Part shown: positions 5,343 to 5,895 of the stretch, piece by piece | Layout of the letters: the number at the start of each line of letters is the position of its first letter | Numbering within the stretch: the first letter of the stretch is position 1 | Assembly (NCBI GenBank): GCA_018333395.1 | Contig: JAGXSQ010000008.1 | Location: 1-5,895, forward strand | DNA from: Dethiobacter sp. | GTDB lineage: Bacteria; Bacillota_D; Dethiobacteria; Dethiobacterales; Dethiobacteraceae | Length of the DNA: 5,895 nucleotides | Direction of reading: 5' to 3' | Notes under the pieces: model-generated | The model's input: the letters and a program-made list of their open reading frames with translations, nothing else | Databases searched by the model: none | Told to the model about the DNA's origin: nothing | Made by a program: the position numbers and the translations under genes

Positions 5343-5375
5343 TTGACAACAAAACACCCTTCAATCTGGTAAAAT
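5343..5375 (+). promoter_or_regulatory. Candidate vegetative promoter for the 39-residue ORF
   Basis: TTGACA at 5343-5348 is a perfect -35 hexamer and TGGTAAAAT at 5367-5375 is an extended -10 (TGnTAAAAT). The 21-bp spacer is longer than the usual 16-18, so the extended -10 may act alone. Transcription would begin near 5382, inside the leader hairpin. Confidence 0.35.
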
Positions 5376-5420
5376 AGAAGTGAGCAAGACCCCATTATAC
5401 CAAGGAAAGAAGGGTGCTTT
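5351..5420 (+). promoter_or_regulatory. Long imperfect leader hairpin covering the ribosome binding site
   Basis: AAAACACCCTTC at 5351-5362 pairs with GAAGGGTGCTTT at 5409-5420 (11 of 12). Nested inside, GGTAAAATAG at 5368-5377 pairs with CCATTATACC at 5392-5401 (8 of 10). The right outer arm contains the AGAAGGG Shine-Dalgarno of the GTG at 5421. Transcripts entering from upstream would fold and mask that site. Transcripts starting at the candidate promoter near 5382 would lack the left outer arm and leave it open. Insertion sequences such as IS10 use this kind of arrangement to limit transposase made from read-through. Confidence 0.5.
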
Positions 5421-5540
5421 GTGACTTCTATCAATAAACGGAGGCTGGGTGCGACACAAAGGAATTTGGCAAAATATGCGGAATTACTGGAGTATATCAG
5501 GACAAGTCGAGGGACGCCATACCGAATTTCAAGGGAGTGA
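5421..5540 (+). CDS. 39-residue ORF, possible truncated transposase N-terminus
   Basis: The ORF begins with GTG at 5421, 6 nt after an AGAAGGG Shine-Dalgarno, and encodes a basic, helix-prone peptide starting MTSINKRRLGATQRNLAKYA and ending YRISRE. The leader hairpin and extended -10 element upstream resemble insertion-sequence 5' ends, so this may be the N-terminal stub of a transposase whose remainder was lost when the coiled-coil gene sequence was joined near 5510-5530. No family is recognised, and it could be an unrelated small protein. Its stop lies 5 bp before the next start, and its last codons contain the next gene's ribosome binding site. Confidence 0.4.
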   Translation: MTSINKRRLGATQRNLAKYAELLEYIRTSRGTPYRISRE

Positions 5541-5545
5541 ATCTT

Positions 5546-5895
5546 GTGGAAAACGGAGAAAAAATTCTGAGCCTGCTTGAAAAAATGTATATTGACGTAA
5601 ATAAGCGGCTTCTGAATCTTGAGACAGGCTTGTCTGAAGTCAAGGCCGACCTGGGCAGTGTCAAGGCCGACCTGGGCAGTGTCAAGGCCGACCTGGGCAG
5701 TGTCAAGACCGACCTGGGCAGTGTCAAGACCGACCTGGGCAGTGTCAAGACCGACCTGGGCAGTGTCAAGACCGACCTGGGCAGTGTCAAGACCGACCTG
5801 GGCAGTGTCAAGACCGACCTGGGCAGTGTCAAGACCGACCTGGGCAGTGTCAAGACCGACCTGGGCAGTGTCAAGACCGACCTGGGCAGTGTCAA
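5546..5895 (+). CDS. Heptad-repeat coiled-coil protein, 3' end outside window
   Basis: An open frame runs from GTG at 5546 to the end of the window (116 codons seen, no stop). AAGGGAG at 5531-5537 lies 8 nt upstream; another in-frame GTG at 5537 is too close to it. The first 31 residues read VENGEKILSLLEKMYIDVNK and then RLLNLETGLSE, a plain amphipathic helix. From residue 32 the protein is an uninterrupted series of seven-residue units VKADLGS (three) and VKTDLGS (nine, continuing). Read as LGSVK(A/T)D, leucine falls at heptad a and valine at d, so a long parallel coiled coil is predicted. There is no signal peptide or membrane segment in the visible part. The function is unknown. Small coiled-coil proteins with similar N-termini occur in Clostridia (recalled, not checked). 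Confidence 0.75.
   Translation, partial: MENGEKILSLLEKMYIDVNKRLLNLETGLSEVKADLGSVKADLGSVKADLGSVKTDLGSVKTDLGSVKTDLGSVKTDLGSVKTDLGSVKTDLGSVKTDLGSVKTDLGSVKTDLGSV
5639..5895 (+). repeat. 21-bp in-frame tandem repeat array, 12 full copies plus 5 bp
   Basis: Full units start at 5639, 5660, 5681, 5702, 5723, 5744, 5765, 5786, 5807, 5828, 5849 and 5870, and a partial unit runs to 5895. The first three carry GCC (Ala) at the third codon and the remaining nine carry ACC (Thr). No other difference is seen, including at silent positions. The array continues beyond the window. Such identity points to recent expansion by slippage or unequal recombination, with the Thr form amplified. Confidence 0.98.

Larger units (their letters stand above)
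5063..5420. other. Gene-free palindrome-rich intergenic region
   Basis: These 358 bp lie between the divergent Uma2 gene and the 39-residue ORF. They hold the Uma2 ribosome binding site (complement of 5071-5076), the double palindrome at 5169-5218, the inverted repeats at 5254-5292 and 5317-5341, and the leader hairpin at 5351-5420. No convincing Uma2 promoter could be assigned: TTGACG occurs on the minus strand (complement of about 5135-5140), but no -10 sits at a normal distance. No further reading frame with a plausible ribosome binding site was seen. Confidence 0.55.

Noticed and set aside
5497..5895. Minus-strand open frame of 132 residues made of TLPRSVL-type repeats
   Set aside because: It is the antisense shadow of the 21-bp array. 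A period divisible by three with no stop in one unit stays open automatically. The plus frame has a ribosome binding site, a unique helical N-terminus and a perfect heptad pattern.
5639..5895. CRISPR array
   Set aside because: Units are directly adjacent with no unique spacers, are 21 bp long and are in frame within a coding sequence.

Overview
The window looks like a chromosomal segment of a motile Gram-positive anaerobe (Bacillota, probably Clostridia; a Peptococcaceae-like genome would fit, but this is inference). The reasons are the late flagellar gene order flgM-flgN-flgK-flgL, strong purine-rich ribosome binding sites, frequent GTG starts, and GC-rich flagellar genes set among AT-richer accessory genes.

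Layout. Positions 1-290 are the 3' end of an ISL3-like insertion sequence: a transposase C-terminus and a probable right inverted repeat. It ends a few bases before a PIN-domain (VapC-like) gene at 301-741, which has no visible antitoxin partner and may have lost its native start. A near-consensus sigma-28 (SigD/FliA) promoter at 790-817 drives flgM (865-1167), flgN (1164-1496), flgK (1508-2911) and flgL (2917-3822). These encode the anti-sigma factor, the junction-protein chaperone, and the two hook-filament junction proteins. All are tightly spaced and look intact.

After flgL, where fliW and csrA often follow in Bacillota, there is instead an even better sigma-28 promoter (3889-3915) in front of a small all-coiled-coil protein gene (3963-4388). 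Just beyond that gene, at 4420-4454, lies a decayed second copy of the last bases of flgL. The coiled-coil gene and its promoter are therefore bracketed by a direct repeat of the flgL 3' end, as if a small module had been inserted or duplicated at the operon tail.

The right part is accessory DNA. It holds a Uma2-family (DUF820) PD-(D/E)XK nuclease-like gene on the minus strand (4490-5062) and a gene-poor stretch (5063-5420) rich in palindromes, including a REP/MITE-like double hairpin at 5169-5218. Next come an IS-like leader in which a long imperfect hairpin covers the ribosome binding site of a 39-residue ORF (5421-5540), and a coiled-coil gene (5546 to beyond the window end). That last gene is built from at least twelve near-identical 21-bp repeats, each encoding one heptad.

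How the parts work together: sigma-28 transcribes flgM, so its own inhibitor is part of the late flagellar feedback loop. FlgN chaperones FlgK and FlgL for export. The sigma-28-driven coiled-coil protein is the best candidate for an undescribed member of the motility regulon. The two coiled-coil genes share a mode of growth, by in-frame 21-bp duplication that keeps the heptad register.
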